Assembly (NCBI GenBank): GCA_017617315.1
Contig: JAFZWM010000048.1
Coordinates: 1 to 55,376 of the forward strand
Length of the DNA stretch: 55,376 bases
Source of the DNA: Bacteroidaceae bacterium
GTDB taxonomy: Bacteria > Bacteroidota > Bacteroidia > Bacteroidales > Bacteroidaceae
Reading direction: 5' to 3'
The notes beneath the pieces were generated by a model. That model ran no database searches, was not told the origin of the DNA, and saw nothing but the letters and a program-made list of their open reading frames with translations. Shown here piece by piece: positions 1-9,643 of the stretch; within the stretch, counting starts at the first letter, position 1; every line of letters begins with the position of its first letter. Both the position numbers and the translations under genes were made by a program.

Positions 1-92
<92 letters not shown>

Positions 93-101
93 TTTTTCAG
101 G

Positions 102-139
102 AAGTCCTCCGCAGGCAAACGCTTGCGGAGGACTTTTTT
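102..139 (+). terminator. Rho-independent terminator of the rRNA operon
   Basis: A 12-bp perfect stem, AAGTCCTCCGCA paired with TGCGGAGGACTT, has a 10-base loop and is followed by a T run. It lies directly after the 5S gene. Confidence 0.9.
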
Positions 140-285
140 GTATATGTATCTGTCTGAAACGAAACAAATTCCAGAAAATATGTTGTTCGGCAATAATCTA
201 CCGTGTTTTGTCTTCCTGAAATGTTAAAATTTTGAGCGCGACGAAAAAATATTAACATTTTTTATGAATTATTACATTTAATTTT

Positions 286-293
286 TATATTTG
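286..293 (+). promoter_or_regulatory. Bacteroidetes -7 promoter box
   Basis: TATATTTG matches TAnnTTTG and ends 32 bases before the ATG at 326. No clear -33 TTTG is seen at the right distance. Confidence 0.5.
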
Positions 294-325
294 CGAAAAG
301 CAAAATATTTTAAATAAGTGTTATT

Positions 326-1267
326 ATGCGGAAGATTGTTTATATGTTAGCTATGCTATTGGTGGCTCCAACGCTGATGTGGGCCGCTTCAATAGGAGAC
401 GGCGAGATAGCTATGGCTCGCAAGAAATTTGAACCGCTTATAAAAGAGGTCAAAATTGACAAGGACAAGGAAGACGTGTATTACATTGTAAATTCGGAAC
501 TTGCTGAAAAATACCTTGAAAGGAATCTGCAAAATAACATGTCTTCTACAGAAAAAGAACTTTTGCCGTTGATGTACATGTGTACCGAGGACTTGAATAA
601 GCTTATTCTGAACAATCAGGATATAAATGATGAAGCTGCAATTGCTGAGGTGTCTAAGGCCATGGGATTACGCGACAAGTTCCAGACTAAGATAGATGAA
701 TATAATGCGTGGGTTGAAGCCAAGCGTGAGATTGCAATGACTGCAAAGGCGAAGCGCGAGGCCGAATTAGCCAAGAAAAACGCCGATTATCTTGCTACCC
801 TTACTCCTGAACAGAGAGCCAAGTATTCGGAGGCAGAAAACATGTTTGTGGAGTTCACAAGGGCAAAGGCGCTGGTCGATGGTATAGGCTTGCAGACAAA
901 AGACGATATTACAGACCAGATTGGCGACTATTTCGATGCCGACAGAGACGGCGGTATTGCCTATCGTTTCGGATCGAAGAGTATTAATATTATTTATGCA
1001 AACAACATATTCTGCAAGATTACCTTCCGTCTGTATGGCGAGGAAGCTGCAAGATATGAATATACCATAACCGACGGAGATTCGGGCTTGAAATATGAAA
1101 GAAGCTATGCCGTGCACAATTTCAAGGTGAAGAGCAGTCCTGACGAAGGAACTGACGACAACTGCGAGGTGCGCGTATTCAAAAACAAGAAGAAGACAAC
1201 CTGTGAGGTCTTCCACGGAGTAGATTTTACAGAGTTCTCATTCTATAACTTTAATGTTGCAAAGTAA
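326..1267 (+). CDS. Secreted protein of unknown function
   Basis: The 313-residue product begins with a signal peptide (basic start, hydrophobic stretch, cleavage near WAAS around residues 20-22). The middle part, about residues 100-165, is rich in Lys, Glu and Ala and probably forms a long helix or coiled coil. The C-terminal half (about 175-310) looks like beta structure. I do not recognise a family. It probably acts in the periplasm or at the outer membrane. A -7 promoter box lies upstream. The next gene begins just past its stop and the three genes 326-3167 run in the same direction with tiny gaps, so they are probably one operon. Function cannot be assigned from sequence. Confidence 0.75.
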   Translation: MRKIVYMLAMLLVAPTLMWAASIGDGEIAMARKKFEPLIKEVKIDKDKEDVYYIVNSELAEKYLERNLQNNMSSTEKELLPLMYMCTEDLNKLILNNQDINDEAAIAEVSKAMGLRDKFQTKIDEYNAWVEAKREIAMTAKAKREAELAKKNADYLATLTPEQRAKYSEAENMFVEFTRAKALVDGIGLQTKDDITDQIGDYFDADRDGGIAYRFGSKSINIIYANNIFCKITFRLYGEEAARYEYTITDGDSGLKYERSYAVHNFKVKSSPDEGTDDNCEVRVFKNKKKTTCEVFHGVDFTEFSFYNFNVAK

Positions 1268-1313
1268 AAATAACATTATAAACAATCGAAAGAACTTCAG
1301 GGGGGGCGAGCAT

Positions 1314-2150
1314 GTGAATGTTTGTCTCCTTTTAATGCTGTTCTGGCTGATGCCTTTCGCTGGCATGGCGCAGGACAGCGTTGCGCTCAAGCCTAACAAG
1401 ATTGTCGAGAGCGTATTCTCGGCAGGCATAGGCTCGTCTAACGTGCTTGACACTTACCTTTCTCCACTGAATTATAAAGGAACGGAACTGCGCCTTCAGT
1501 ACGACCGCTTCAGACTAACAAAGATGATGGGCGGAAAAGTCGGCGTACAATATCAGTATTCCTTGTTTGCCTCGAATCTGAAAAACGGTGCTAAGACAGC
1601 CGAAGAATGGGCTGGACTGGCATACGCATCCCTTGGATATTTCTACAACGCAAACAGCCAGAACGTTTTCGGAATCAAGAATCTCTCTGTTATGTTCGGT
1701 CCGCAGGCTGAATTTGGAGTTGGCGGCGTGTATAACGACAGAAACTCTAATAATCCGGCAAATGCCAAGGCATATCTCGACCTGAAGGCTTCGGCCATTG
1801 CAAAATACAAGCTGAGCATAAAGAATTATCCGCTCTGCCTTTCCAATCAGATTTCCGTTCCGCTGGTGGGACTGGCTTTCTCGCCCGAATATCAGCAGTC
1901 ATATTACGAAATATTTGGACTCGGATATTATGGTGGTATAGTGAATCCTACGACATTCGTGTCGCGGCCATCGCTCAGAAACCAGTTTTCTGCCGATTTC
2001 CCTTTGAAGAACAGTCTGATTAGAGTCTCTTATCTTTTCGAGGCCGACCAACTGAAGGTAAACAACCTGAAATTCCATTCATATTCGAATATTTTTATGG
2101 TTGGTTATGTTAAACACCTCTTCCGCCTGCGCGGAAAGTACAAGAATTAG
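1314..2150 (+). CDS. DUF3316-like envelope protein, probable outer-membrane protein
   Basis: From a GTG at 1314 the product has a normal signal peptide (VNVCLLLMLFWLMPFAGMAQ, cleavage after AMA/GMA-type site) followed by about 255 residues rich in aromatic, Gly and Ser residues with alternating hydrophobic positions, typical of a small beta-barrel or outer-membrane-associated protein. The frame is open back to an ATG at 1254, but that codon overlaps the preceding gene and would put about 20 extra polar residues before the signal peptide. A G-rich stretch lies just upstream of the GTG, so I prefer 1314; an ATG at 1344 is also possible. The overall pattern resembles the Bacteroides DUF3316 family, but this is from memory. 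It sits four bases before the S41 peptidase gene. Confidence 0.65.
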   Translation: MNVCLLLMLFWLMPFAGMAQDSVALKPNKIVESVFSAGIGSSNVLDTYLSPLNYKGTELRLQYDRFRLTKMMGGKVGVQYQYSLFASNLKNGAKTAEEWAGLAYASLGYFYNANSQNVFGIKNLSVMFGPQAEFGVGGVYNDRNSNNPANAKAYLDLKASAIAKYKLSIKNYPLCLSNQISVPLVGLAFSPEYQQSYYEIFGLGYYGGIVNPTTFVSRPSLRNQFSADFPLKNSLIRVSYLFEADQLKVNNLKFHSYSNIFMVGYVKHLFRLRGKYKN

Positions 2151-2153
2151 GAT

Positions 2154-3167
2154 ATGAAGTTGAAAGCCATTCTCACTTTTTTTGTCTGTACCATGCTTTT
2201 CTCCTGCGTGGAGGAAGAACAGTACAACAACTCAGCAAAAGGCAATTTTGAGGCGTTGTGGAAGGTTCTGGACGAGCATTATTGCTTCTTCGACTACAAG
2301 AAAGAGGTGATTGGGCTTGACTGGAACGAGGTTCACGACAAATATGCCGTGCGAATAAACAATAATATGACCAACGCGCAGCTTTTCGAGGTGCTTTGCG
2401 ATATGCTGTCTGAACTTCAGGACGGGCATGTGAACCTTTACGCGGCGCACGATGTGGGCAGAAACTGGAGCTGGTACGAGAGCTATCCGTCAAATTTCAG
2501 CGCGGATGTGCAGAAAAAATACCTCGGAAGGGATTATATGATTGCTTCGGGCATAAAATACAAGGTTCTTGACGATAACATCGGCTATATCTTCATAGAG
2601 AGCTTTTCTGACGGCATCGGAGACGGCAACCTGTCGCAGGTGCTCAATGACTTGGCTATCTGTAACGGAATTATCGTCGATGTGCGCGATAATGGCGGAG
2701 GAAATATAACAACCTCGCAGAAGGTCGCAAACCGCTTCTGCAACGAGAAGAAGCTTGTAGGCTATATCTGTCATAAAACAGGCAAGGGACACTCTGATTT
2801 CTCCGAACTGAAACCTATGTATCTTGAGCCGAGCGACGGCGTGAGATGGCAGAAAAAGGCCGTTGTGCTTACAAACAGACAGTGTTATAGCGCAACAAAC
2901 TCTTTTGTGAACGAAATGCGCTATTGCCCGAATGTTACAATCGTGGGCGACAAGACTGGCGGCGGTTCTGGCCTGCCGTTCTCTTCGGAATTGCCGAAGG
3001 GCTGGAGCGTAAGATTCTCGGCTTGTCCTATGTTTGATGCAGAGAAAAAACAGATAGAATTCGGCATAGAGCCTGACATCTATGTCGATATGGACAGCAG
3101 TGATGCCCTGAAGGGCTACGACACGCTAATAGAGTATGCACGAAAGCTGCTGGGCGGTAAGTTGTAG
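2154..3167 (+). CDS. S41 family peptidase (C-terminal processing protease-like), lipoprotein
   Basis: This 337-residue serine protease of the CTP/tricorn-core type begins with a lipoprotein signal ending in the lipobox LFSC, with Cys18 as the lipidation site. DGHVNL (residues 90-95) and GIIVDVRDNGGG (182-193) are hallmark S41 core segments. CYSATN (244-249) supplies the expected catalytic Ser246. No PDZ domain is obvious, and the protein is shorter than classical CtpA. It is probably anchored in the envelope and cleaves unknown periplasmic proteins or peptides. It is the last gene of a likely three-gene operon with a DUF3316-like protein and another secreted protein, but its substrate cannot be inferred. 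Confidence 0.85.
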   Translation: MKLKAILTFFVCTMLFSCVEEEQYNNSAKGNFEALWKVLDEHYCFFDYKKEVIGLDWNEVHDKYAVRINNNMTNAQLFEVLCDMLSELQDGHVNLYAAHDVGRNWSWYESYPSNFSADVQKKYLGRDYMIASGIKYKVLDDNIGYIFIESFSDGIGDGNLSQVLNDLAICNGIIVDVRDNGGGNITTSQKVANRFCNEKKLVGYICHKTGKGHSDFSELKPMYLEPSDGVRWQKKAVVLTNRQCYSATNSFVNEMRYCPNVTIVGDKTGGGSGLPFSSELPKGWSVRFSACPMFDAEKKQIEFGIEPDIYVDMDSSDALKGYDTLIEYARKLLGGKL

Positions 3168-3229
3168 ACTTTCAAAACGTGCAAAACCGGGGAAAATAAG
3201 GACGAATCCGAAATATTTCGACAAAAATA

Positions 3230-3260
3230 TTTGCTGAATTGAAAATATGTTGTATCTTTG
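3230..3260 (+). promoter_or_regulatory. Promoter of tRNA-Leu
   Basis: TTTG (3230-3233) and TATCTTTG (3253-3260) are separated by 19 bp, matching the Bacteroidetes -33/-7 consensus. The mature tRNA begins 25 bases downstream. Confidence 0.8.
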
Positions 3261-3285
3261 CATCCGTTAAAACAAAACGTCTATC

Positions 3286-3367
3286 GCGCGTGTGGTGAAA
3301 TTGGTAGACACGCCAGACTTAGGATCTGGTGCCGCGAGGCTTGTAGGTTCGAGTCCTATCACGCGCA
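3286..3367 (+). tRNA. tRNA-Leu (anticodon UAG)
   Basis: The gene has an acceptor stem GCGCGTG/CACGCGC, an anticodon stem CCAGA/TCTGG with loop CTTAGGA (anticodon TAG at 3320-3322), a class II variable arm (TGCCGCGAGGCTTG region) and the T arm GTAGGTTCGAGTCCTAT. The 82-base length is normal for tRNA-Leu. CCA is not encoded. A promoter and a terminator flank it, so it is transcribed alone. Confidence 0.96.
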
Positions 3368-3380
3368 CTACCAAGATAAG

Positions 3381-3413
3381 GAGCTGAATGCTAATTCATT
3401 CGGCTCTTTTTTT
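3381..3413 (+). terminator. Terminator of tRNA-Leu
   Basis: The stem GAGCTGAATG/CATTCGGCTC (one G-T pair) with a 6-base loop is followed by eight T. Confidence 0.88.
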
Positions 3414-4198
3414 GTTTCTATGCCCCCAGCTATTTGCCAGTTTTGCATATAGAACAGAGCAAATGTGGTTTGCAGATGTTTTGTAAAACTCGAAAAAGCC
3501 CTTGTTTTAGCACCTCGATTTTGCCGGATGTGAAGAATGACCTCTGCTTTTTTATGCCAGAAGCCGAGAATAACGAACACGTTTGCGTAATTTAATGCTT
3601 TATCTTGCCATTTTTGCGTTGAAAAAGTCCATACTGATATAAAGACATGGTGGACTTTCAGTTGAATTGTTGTCGTAATAGTGCTAAATGTTCGATTCTG
3701 TTTTGTGAATAAGTGTTACAAAAGTCCAAAATATATAGCAAAGGTGATAAAAACCGAAAAAGGCAGAGTTTTGAGAAGTAGCAGCTTTATAATTGCACCC
3801 CTTGCATACTTATTGTAAAAACGACAAAAAGAAACAGGGTAATAAACATATAAGTCCGTTGACTTGAAAACAACAATTCGCGCTTCATCTTGAATTGTGA
3901 AAATACAGTCATTCGTTTTAGTGAAATATCCGTACTAATTAAGAGATGTATCTTTTAGATAGCCTTTAAAGACAGAGGAAAAGAACCTAAACATCAGATT
4001 GGTAAAAATGGCTCATTAGTTGAGAAATCTTTATTTTTATCCGAATTACGACATTGTGATTATGTGCTTCCTAATTGTATAGATTAACTGAAAAATGGTG
4101 TTTGTTTCAGATGTACGGTAGTGTTACAAATGCGTCGATGTAACAAATTAGTACCTTTTATGTAACGATGAAACGCTCATGTTAATATCTAAAAATGC
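3414..4198. other. Long AT-rich intergenic region upstream of susC
   Basis: About 785 bases have no credible coding frame. The short frames here have no recognisable protein character. It holds a weak inverted repeat (AAAAGTCC at 3625 and GGACTTTC around 3651), but no hairpin with a T run. The length suggests room for regulation of the susC/susD pair or the remains of a lost gene. No riboswitch or RNA class is recognised. Confidence 0.5.
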
Positions 4199-4206
4199 TA
4201 CATTTG
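4199..4206 (+). promoter_or_regulatory. -7 promoter box of susC
   Basis: TACATTTG matches TAnnTTTG and ends 32 bases before the ATG at 4239. It lies downstream of the first in-frame ATG (4179), which argues that 4179 is not the start codon. Confidence 0.6.
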
Positions 4207-4238
4207 CCCGAAATATCATGTATAACACTTTTTTAATT

Positions 4239-7200
4239 ATGAATCTAATTTCAAGAAAGCAAGCACTTGTTGCTGGTGCATGTATTGCATTCCTGATTGG
4301 CGGGCAAGTTGCTCCGGTATTTGCTGCCGACATTGTGAATGCAGCAGCTGCTACCCCCTCAGTTAGGTCGGTAACGGGAACGGTCGTTGACCAGAATGGT
4401 GATCCAATCATCGGTGCAAACGTCTTAGTAAAAGGTACTCAAAACGGTACAATCACTGATTTTGACGGTAACTTTAAGCTCGAAGTACCTCAGGGCGCAG
4501 TTCTCGAGGTTTCTTACATCGGTTACATTACAAAAGAGGTAAAGGCCGACAACTCATCTGGCAGATTGAAAATCCAGCTTGAGGAAGATACCAAAATCAT
4601 TGACGAGGTTGTAGTCGTTGGCTATGGTACACAGCGTAAAGAGGCCGTTACCGGATCTGTTGCTTCTGTAAAGGGTGACATTATGCGCGAAGTTCCAGGT
4701 GCTGATATCACTCAGGCTATGCAGGGACGTGTTGCCGGTGTACAGATGATGCAGACTTCATCTAAGCCAGGTGCAAGTATGCAGATTCGTATCCGTGGTA
4801 CTCGCTCACTTAACGCAAGTAACGACCCATTGATCGTATTGGACGGTATACCATTTGCCGGTAGCATTAACGATATCGATCCAAACAACATCAAGTCTAT
4901 GGATATCTTGAAGGATGCATCTGCAACTGCTATTTACGGTAGCCGTGGTGCAAACGGTGTAATCCTCATTACTACTAACAACGGTTCAAAGGGCATGGCT
5001 CCTGTTGTTAAGTATAATATGTACGTTGGTGCAAAGACAAACTTTGCCAAGTACCCAATGATGAACGGTCAGCAGTTGGCTAAACTCCGTCAGCTTGCAG
5101 GTAAGTATCAGAATAGCCTTGACGAGAGTGATACAACAGATACAGACTGGCAGGATTTGCTGTTCAAGACAGCGTTCACAACAAACCAGGACTTTTCTGT
5201 AACTGGCGGTTCAAGTGCTAACAACTATAATATTGGTGCTTCTTACTATCGCGACGAGGCAACAATCCCAACACAGAACTTCAACCGTTATGCTTTGCAT
5301 GCAAGTCTCGACCAGGAAATCGGCAAGTATGTAAAGGCTGGTTTGAGCATCAATACAAACTACAGTATTACTCACAACGGTAACCTTGGTATCTACAACA
5401 CTCTTAGTGCATCTCCACTTATCAATCCATATAATGAAGACGGAACTTTGAAGGATGTTGTTGCAATGCCTGTGGATAAGCAGTGGACTTACACCCGCGA
5501 CCGTATTGAGAGCCTTGGCGATAAGTACAAAGACCAGACTAACGCATTTGGTACATACAATACATTCTATGGCGAAGTTAAGTTCCCATTTGTTGAAGGC
5601 TTGAAATATCGCATCAACTTAGGTTTGAACTACCGTCACAATAAGTATGGAACATATACTGCTCAGGGCGTATTCAGCGATTCACCTTCTGCAAACTCAT
5701 CAGGTGCTAACCGCAATGAGACAACTTGGAACTGGGCTGTTGAGCACATCCTTTCTTACGACAAGACATTCGGCAAGCACTCATTCAATGCCGTTGCTTT
5801 GTATTCTGCTGAAAAGACTCACTACGACAAGCAGGAAATGAGCGGTACTGAGTTCCCTGTTGACCAGCACTTGTGGTACAACATCGGTAATGCAAAGAAC
5901 ATTACTGTAAGTCCAGGAAACCAGGGTTTCTACGAGTCAGGACTTGTTTCTTACATGGGTCGTATCATGTACAACTACGATGAGAAGTACATGGCAAGCG
6001 TTACTCTCCGTCGTGATGAATCTTCACGTTTGGCTAAGGGACACAGAGGACACACCTATCCTGCTATCAGCTTGGGTTGGAACATGGCAAAGGAGAGTTT
6101 CCTTTCAGATGTTGAGACAATCGAGAACTTGAAGCTTCGTGTTGGTTATGGTGAGACATCTAACCAGGCTATCGACCCTTACAAGACTCTTGGTACATTG
6201 GCAACACGCGCATACAACTTCGGTCCTACCGGATATGCAACAGGTTACTATGTAAGCGAGCTTCCAAACTCAGAACTTGGTTGGGAGTATTCTAAGACAT
6301 GGAACTTCGGTGTTGACTTCTCTTTGTTTAACGGCAGATTGAGCGGTACTGCTGAGTACTATATCCAGAACACTGAGAACATCCTTCTCCCTGTAAGCCT
6401 TCCAAGCACATCAGGTGTAGGCAGCTATATGGCAAACATCGGTAAGTCACGCAACAAGGGTTTCGAGTTGTCTCTTAACGGTGTTATCTTCGAGGACAAG
6501 GACGGATGGAGTTGGGAAGCTGGTCTTAACTTCTATTGCAACCGCAATGAGTTGACTGAACTTACTAAGACATACGATGAGAACGGCAACTTGAAGAACG
6601 TAACAGAAGATGAGAGTAACGGCTGGTTCGTTGGACACCCAATCAATGTAGTTTACGATTACGAGAAGATTGGTATCTGGCAGAAGGGCGAGGAAGAACT
6701 TCTTAACATTCAGGAGCCTGGTGGTAATGTTGGTATGATTAAGGTTAAGGGTGGCTATTATACACAGAAGGAAGCTGATAACGGTCTGATTCCAGAGGGT
6801 AAGAGCGTAGGCGACCCACGTGCGGTAAATGCTAGTGACCGTCAGATTATCGAGCTTGACCCATCTTGGGAAGGTGGTTTCAATACTCGCGTATCTTACA
6901 AGAACTGGGATTTGTCAGTTGTAGCTTCATTCCGTCATGGCGGTAAGCTTATCAGTACATTGTACGGTAGCTCTGGTTACCTGAACATGTTGACTGGTCG
7001 TAGAAACAACATCGACGTTAACTACTGGACAGAGGATAATCCAACTAACGACTATCCATTCCCAGGTGGTATCCTTAGCGGTGATAACCCTAAGTATGGT
7101 CAGACACTTGCATTCTTCTCAGGCTCATATCTTAAGTTCCGTACCATCACTCTTGGCTACAATTTCAAGGGCGACTGGATGAAGAAGGCTGGCTTGAAGG

Positions 7201-7400
7201 CTTTGAGAGCATACGCAACTGTAACAAACCCATTCGTTTTGTTCTCTCCATATCATAGCGAGAGCGGCATGGACCCTGAGACAAACTCTCGTGGTAACGA
7301 GAACCAGGCTTCAGCAGCATATAGCAGCAAGGTGCTTGTTGTTGGTTACAACACTCCAACCACTCGCAACTACTTGTTCGGACTTAATGTTACATTCTAA
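4239..7400 (+). CDS. SusC/RagA family TonB-dependent outer-membrane transporter
   Basis: The 1053-residue protein is the outer-membrane channel of a SusCD pair that imports glycans or peptides using TonB energy. From the ATG at 4239 it has a signal peptide (basic MNLISRKQ, hydrophobic core, cleavage near VFAAD). A carboxypeptidase-D-regulatory-like domain follows (about residues 45-125, GTVVDQNGDPIIGANV), then the TonB plug (about 135-250, with the family motif QGRVAGVQM and GSRGANGVILITT), then the 22-strand barrel to the C terminus ending in Phe. It lacks an N-terminal STN domain, so it does not look like a sigma-signalling transducer. The next gene encodes its SusD partner 38 bases away. 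Arg is mostly CGT and the codon choice is strongly biased, which suggests high expression. The substrate is unknown. Confidence 0.95.
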   Translation: MNLISRKQALVAGACIAFLIGGQVAPVFAADIVNAAAATPSVRSVTGTVVDQNGDPIIGANVLVKGTQNGTITDFDGNFKLEVPQGAVLEVSYIGYITKEVKADNSSGRLKIQLEEDTKIIDEVVVVGYGTQRKEAVTGSVASVKGDIMREVPGADITQAMQGRVAGVQMMQTSSKPGASMQIRIRGTRSLNASNDPLIVLDGIPFAGSINDIDPNNIKSMDILKDASATAIYGSRGANGVILITTNNGSKGMAPVVKYNMYVGAKTNFAKYPMMNGQQLAKLRQLAGKYQNSLDESDTTDTDWQDLLFKTAFTTNQDFSVTGGSSANNYNIGASYYRDEATIPTQNFNRYALHASLDQEIGKYVKAGLSINTNYSITHNGNLGIYNTLSASPLINPYNEDGTLKDVVAMPVDKQWTYTRDRIESLGDKYKDQTNAFGTYNTFYGEVKFPFVEGLKYRINLGLNYRHNKYGTYTAQGVFSDSPSANSSGANRNETTWNWAVEHILSYDKTFGKHSFNAVALYSAEKTHYDKQEMSGTEFPVDQHLWYNIGNAKNITVSPGNQGFYESGLVSYMGRIMYNYDEKYMASVTLRRDESSRLAKGHRGHTYPAISLGWNMAKESFLSDVETIENLKLRVGYGETSNQAIDPYKTLGTLATRAYNFGPTGYATGYYVSELPNSELGWEYSKTWNFGVDFSLFNGRLSGTAEYYIQNTENILLPVSLPSTSGVGSYMANIGKSRNKGFELSLNGVIFEDKDGWSWEAGLNFYCNRNELTELTKTYDENGNLKNVTEDESNGWFVGHPINVVYDYEKIGIWQKGEEELLNIQEPGGNVGMIKVKGGYYTQKEADNGLIPEGKSVGDPRAVNASDRQIIELDPSWEGGFNTRVSYKNWDLSVVASFRHGGKLISTLYGSSGYLNMLTGRRNNIDVNYWTEDNPTNDYPFPGGILSGDNPKYGQTLAFFSGSYLKFRTITLGYNFKGDWMKKAGLKALRAYATVTNPFVLFSPYHSESGMDPETNSRGNENQASAAYSSKVLVVGYNTPTTRNYLFGLNVTF

Positions 7401-7438
7401 TAATAGGTGTACAACTTAAACTAAATTAAAGAAACAAT

Positions 7439-9391
7439 ATGAAACACTATATTTATGCTCTTGGAGTAGCGGTGGCTCTGGCTACAGGTTTCAGCAGCTG
7501 TTCTGACGTGTTGGATGAGACTCCGCGCGGCAAATTTACTCCAGAATATTTTAAGACAGAAGACGGTGTTAAGGGAGGTATTACAGCATTGTATGCAAAC
7601 CTTCGTAACACTTGGGGACAGGGTTATTTCTTCAATGCCTTGGAAACAGGTACTGACGAGTACACATACGGACAGAGTGCCGATGAGAACTTCAAGTGTC
7701 TGGATATGACACCAGAGGTTTCTAACATCAAGGCTGATAACTGCCGTGCAGATGCTCTTTGGGGTGCATCTTTCACAGATATCAACACAGCAAGCGGTGT
7801 AATTGAGAATGGCGAGGCTGCCGGCATCGATGCTGCATTGCTTGCCGAAGCTCGTTTCTTCCGTGGATTCGACTACTTCGAACTTGTTCAGACATTCGGT
7901 GGTGTGCCATTGGATCTTGGTGCTGGCGAGTTGAAGTTCAACACAAGTACAAACCGTACAAGTACCCGTAACACTGTAGCCGAGGTTTACGAGAAGGCTA
8001 TCTTCCCTGATTTGGAAAAGGCTGTTGCCGACCTTCCTGAGGTTGGACGTGTAACAGGCGGTGTAACTAAGACTGCAGCACGCTTGTTCCTTGCAAAGGC
8101 ATACCTTACTTATGCATGGTGGCTTGCAAATCCAAACAACGTGCCTACTTATCCAGAGTGTACTCGCGACAAGAGTAAGGCTGGCTCTTACTTCCAGAAG
8201 GCATACGATACAGCTGTAACCGCTATCGAGAATCCTGGTAATTTTGCTTTGCAGGAGTCTTTCTACAATGTATTCCTTGGTCAGAACGACCGAAACTCAG
8301 AGATTCTGCTTTATGCCGACCATACAGCTCAGGATGAGTACTTTAATGGTGGCGTAGGTTATTCATACGGTAGTGGTGCTGCACCAGATAACTTCTCACA
8401 TTGGATGAACCGTTGGAACTATCCAACCGTTCGTTCTAATGGCGGAACAACAGAGACTGTTAAGCGTGAGGCTGCTCAGTGGGCTGACCGTCCTTGGACT
8501 CGTATGGCTACTCCACAGGAGGTTGTGCCTATGTTTACCGACAAGGATAAGGACTCTCGTTGGGACGGTACATTCGTAACTACATTCCGTGGTAACTGGA
8601 AGAAGGGTGGCGACAATACTGAATCTTATACAAATGCAAACGGTCTTCCTGTAAGAAACGGCAGTGCAATCCTTACATTCCTTGGCGAGAATGACGAGCG
8701 TGTTCACTACGATGCTACATATACAAGCAACGTGGGTGCAGGAACACTTCCAGGTCGTGCAGATTGGATTATCACTCCTGATCACTTAAGCCGTCTTGTA
8801 TATCTGAATGTTTGGAAGAATGGTTACTACAGCGAGACAACAGATACTACAACATTGGGTACTCCTAACGGTGCTTGTCCTCGTCCTGTAAACATTGCAC
8901 GTTTCGCAGAGCTTTACCTTATCGCTGCCGAGGCTGCCGTTGCTCCAGCAGAGTTGGATCTTGGTACAACAACTATTAAGAGCGGTTACTCAGCTCGCGA
9001 GTTGGTTAACGTATTGCGTGCCCGTGCTGGTAAGTGGACATTCAACAATGCCGGTAACTGTGCTTATACTGCTGATTACAGCCAGGATTTGACGGAGGCT
9101 ACTCCTGAGATTATCACTGTTGACTACATCCTTGACGAGCGTTTCCGCGAGTTCTTCGGTGAGGGTCTTCGCTGGTGGGATTTGGTTCGTACTCAGAAGT
9201 GGGAAGAGCGTGCTTCTACCTACACAATCGGTGGAAACAACAATAACGACTTCAACAACAACTGGACGAACATGAAACATACTCGTACTATCAAGAAGAG
9301 CTACTATCTCCGTCCAATTCCACAGGGACAGCTTGATGCTATGCTTATGACTCCAGCAGAGAAGGCTGCATACCAGAACCCTGGTTATTAA
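7439..9391 (+). CDS. SusD/RagB family surface nutrient-binding lipoprotein
   Basis: The 650-residue lipoprotein captures the ligand at the cell surface and closes as a lid over the SusC channel. Its signal peptide ends in the lipobox FSSC, with Cys21 lipidated. The N-terminal part contains helical repeats of the SusD TPR-like fold (about 60-260, including EARFFRGFDYFELVQTFGGV and TAARLFLAKAYL). The C-terminal part ends with the conserved ILDERFREFFGEGLRWWDLV segment (about 555-580) and YYLRPIP. Length is above the usual 500-600 residues. It forms an operon with the upstream SusC. No glycoside hydrolase, peptidase or regulator follows, so the ligand cannot be predicted. Confidence 0.94.
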   Translation: MKHYIYALGVAVALATGFSSCSDVLDETPRGKFTPEYFKTEDGVKGGITALYANLRNTWGQGYFFNALETGTDEYTYGQSADENFKCLDMTPEVSNIKADNCRADALWGASFTDINTASGVIENGEAAGIDAALLAEARFFRGFDYFELVQTFGGVPLDLGAGELKFNTSTNRTSTRNTVAEVYEKAIFPDLEKAVADLPEVGRVTGGVTKTAARLFLAKAYLTYAWWLANPNNVPTYPECTRDKSKAGSYFQKAYDTAVTAIENPGNFALQESFYNVFLGQNDRNSEILLYADHTAQDEYFNGGVGYSYGSGAAPDNFSHWMNRWNYPTVRSNGGTTETVKREAAQWADRPWTRMATPQEVVPMFTDKDKDSRWDGTFVTTFRGNWKKGGDNTESYTNANGLPVRNGSAILTFLGENDERVHYDATYTSNVGAGTLPGRADWIITPDHLSRLVYLNVWKNGYYSETTDTTTLGTPNGACPRPVNIARFAELYLIAAEAAVAPAELDLGTTTIKSGYSARELVNVLRARAGKWTFNNAGNCAYTADYSQDLTEATPEIITVDYILDERFREFFGEGLRWWDLVRTQKWEERASTYTIGGNNNNDFNNNWTNMKHTRTIKKSYYLRPIPQGQLDAMLMTPAEKAAYQNPGY

Positions 9392-9459
9392 TTAAAATAT
9401 TGACTAATCAATCAGTACAGATATATTGTTAGTTAAATTTTAGTAGGATTTTTCATTGG

Positions 9460-9492
9460 AAGCCCAGACCGTGTTGGTCTGGGCTTTTTTGT
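9460..9492 (+). terminator. Terminator of the susC-susD operon
   Basis: The stem AAGCCCAGACC/GGTCTGGGCTT with loop GTGTT is followed by a T run. Confidence 0.9.
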
Positions 9493-9572
9493 ATGCCGTG
9501 GCGGTTTTGTTAATTTTTGTTATATTTTAGATTTTTTAACGAAAATGTTTTTCTGAATATTTTCATATTACA

Positions 9573-9580
9573 TACTTTTG
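9573..9580 (+). promoter_or_regulatory. -7 promoter box
   Basis: TACTTTTG matches TAnnTTTG 63 bases before the ATG at 9644. The -33 position holds only a T-rich stretch. Confidence 0.6.
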
Positions 9581-9643
9581 CACTCGCAAAAAAGCCAAAA
9601 ATTACTTTTAGGTATAATAACAACATAAAATTAACAAACAGAG

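Noticed and set aside
3258-3452. 64-codon frame across tRNA-Leu
   Set aside because: It is a translation of the tRNA gene and its terminator; the tRNA fold is unambiguous.
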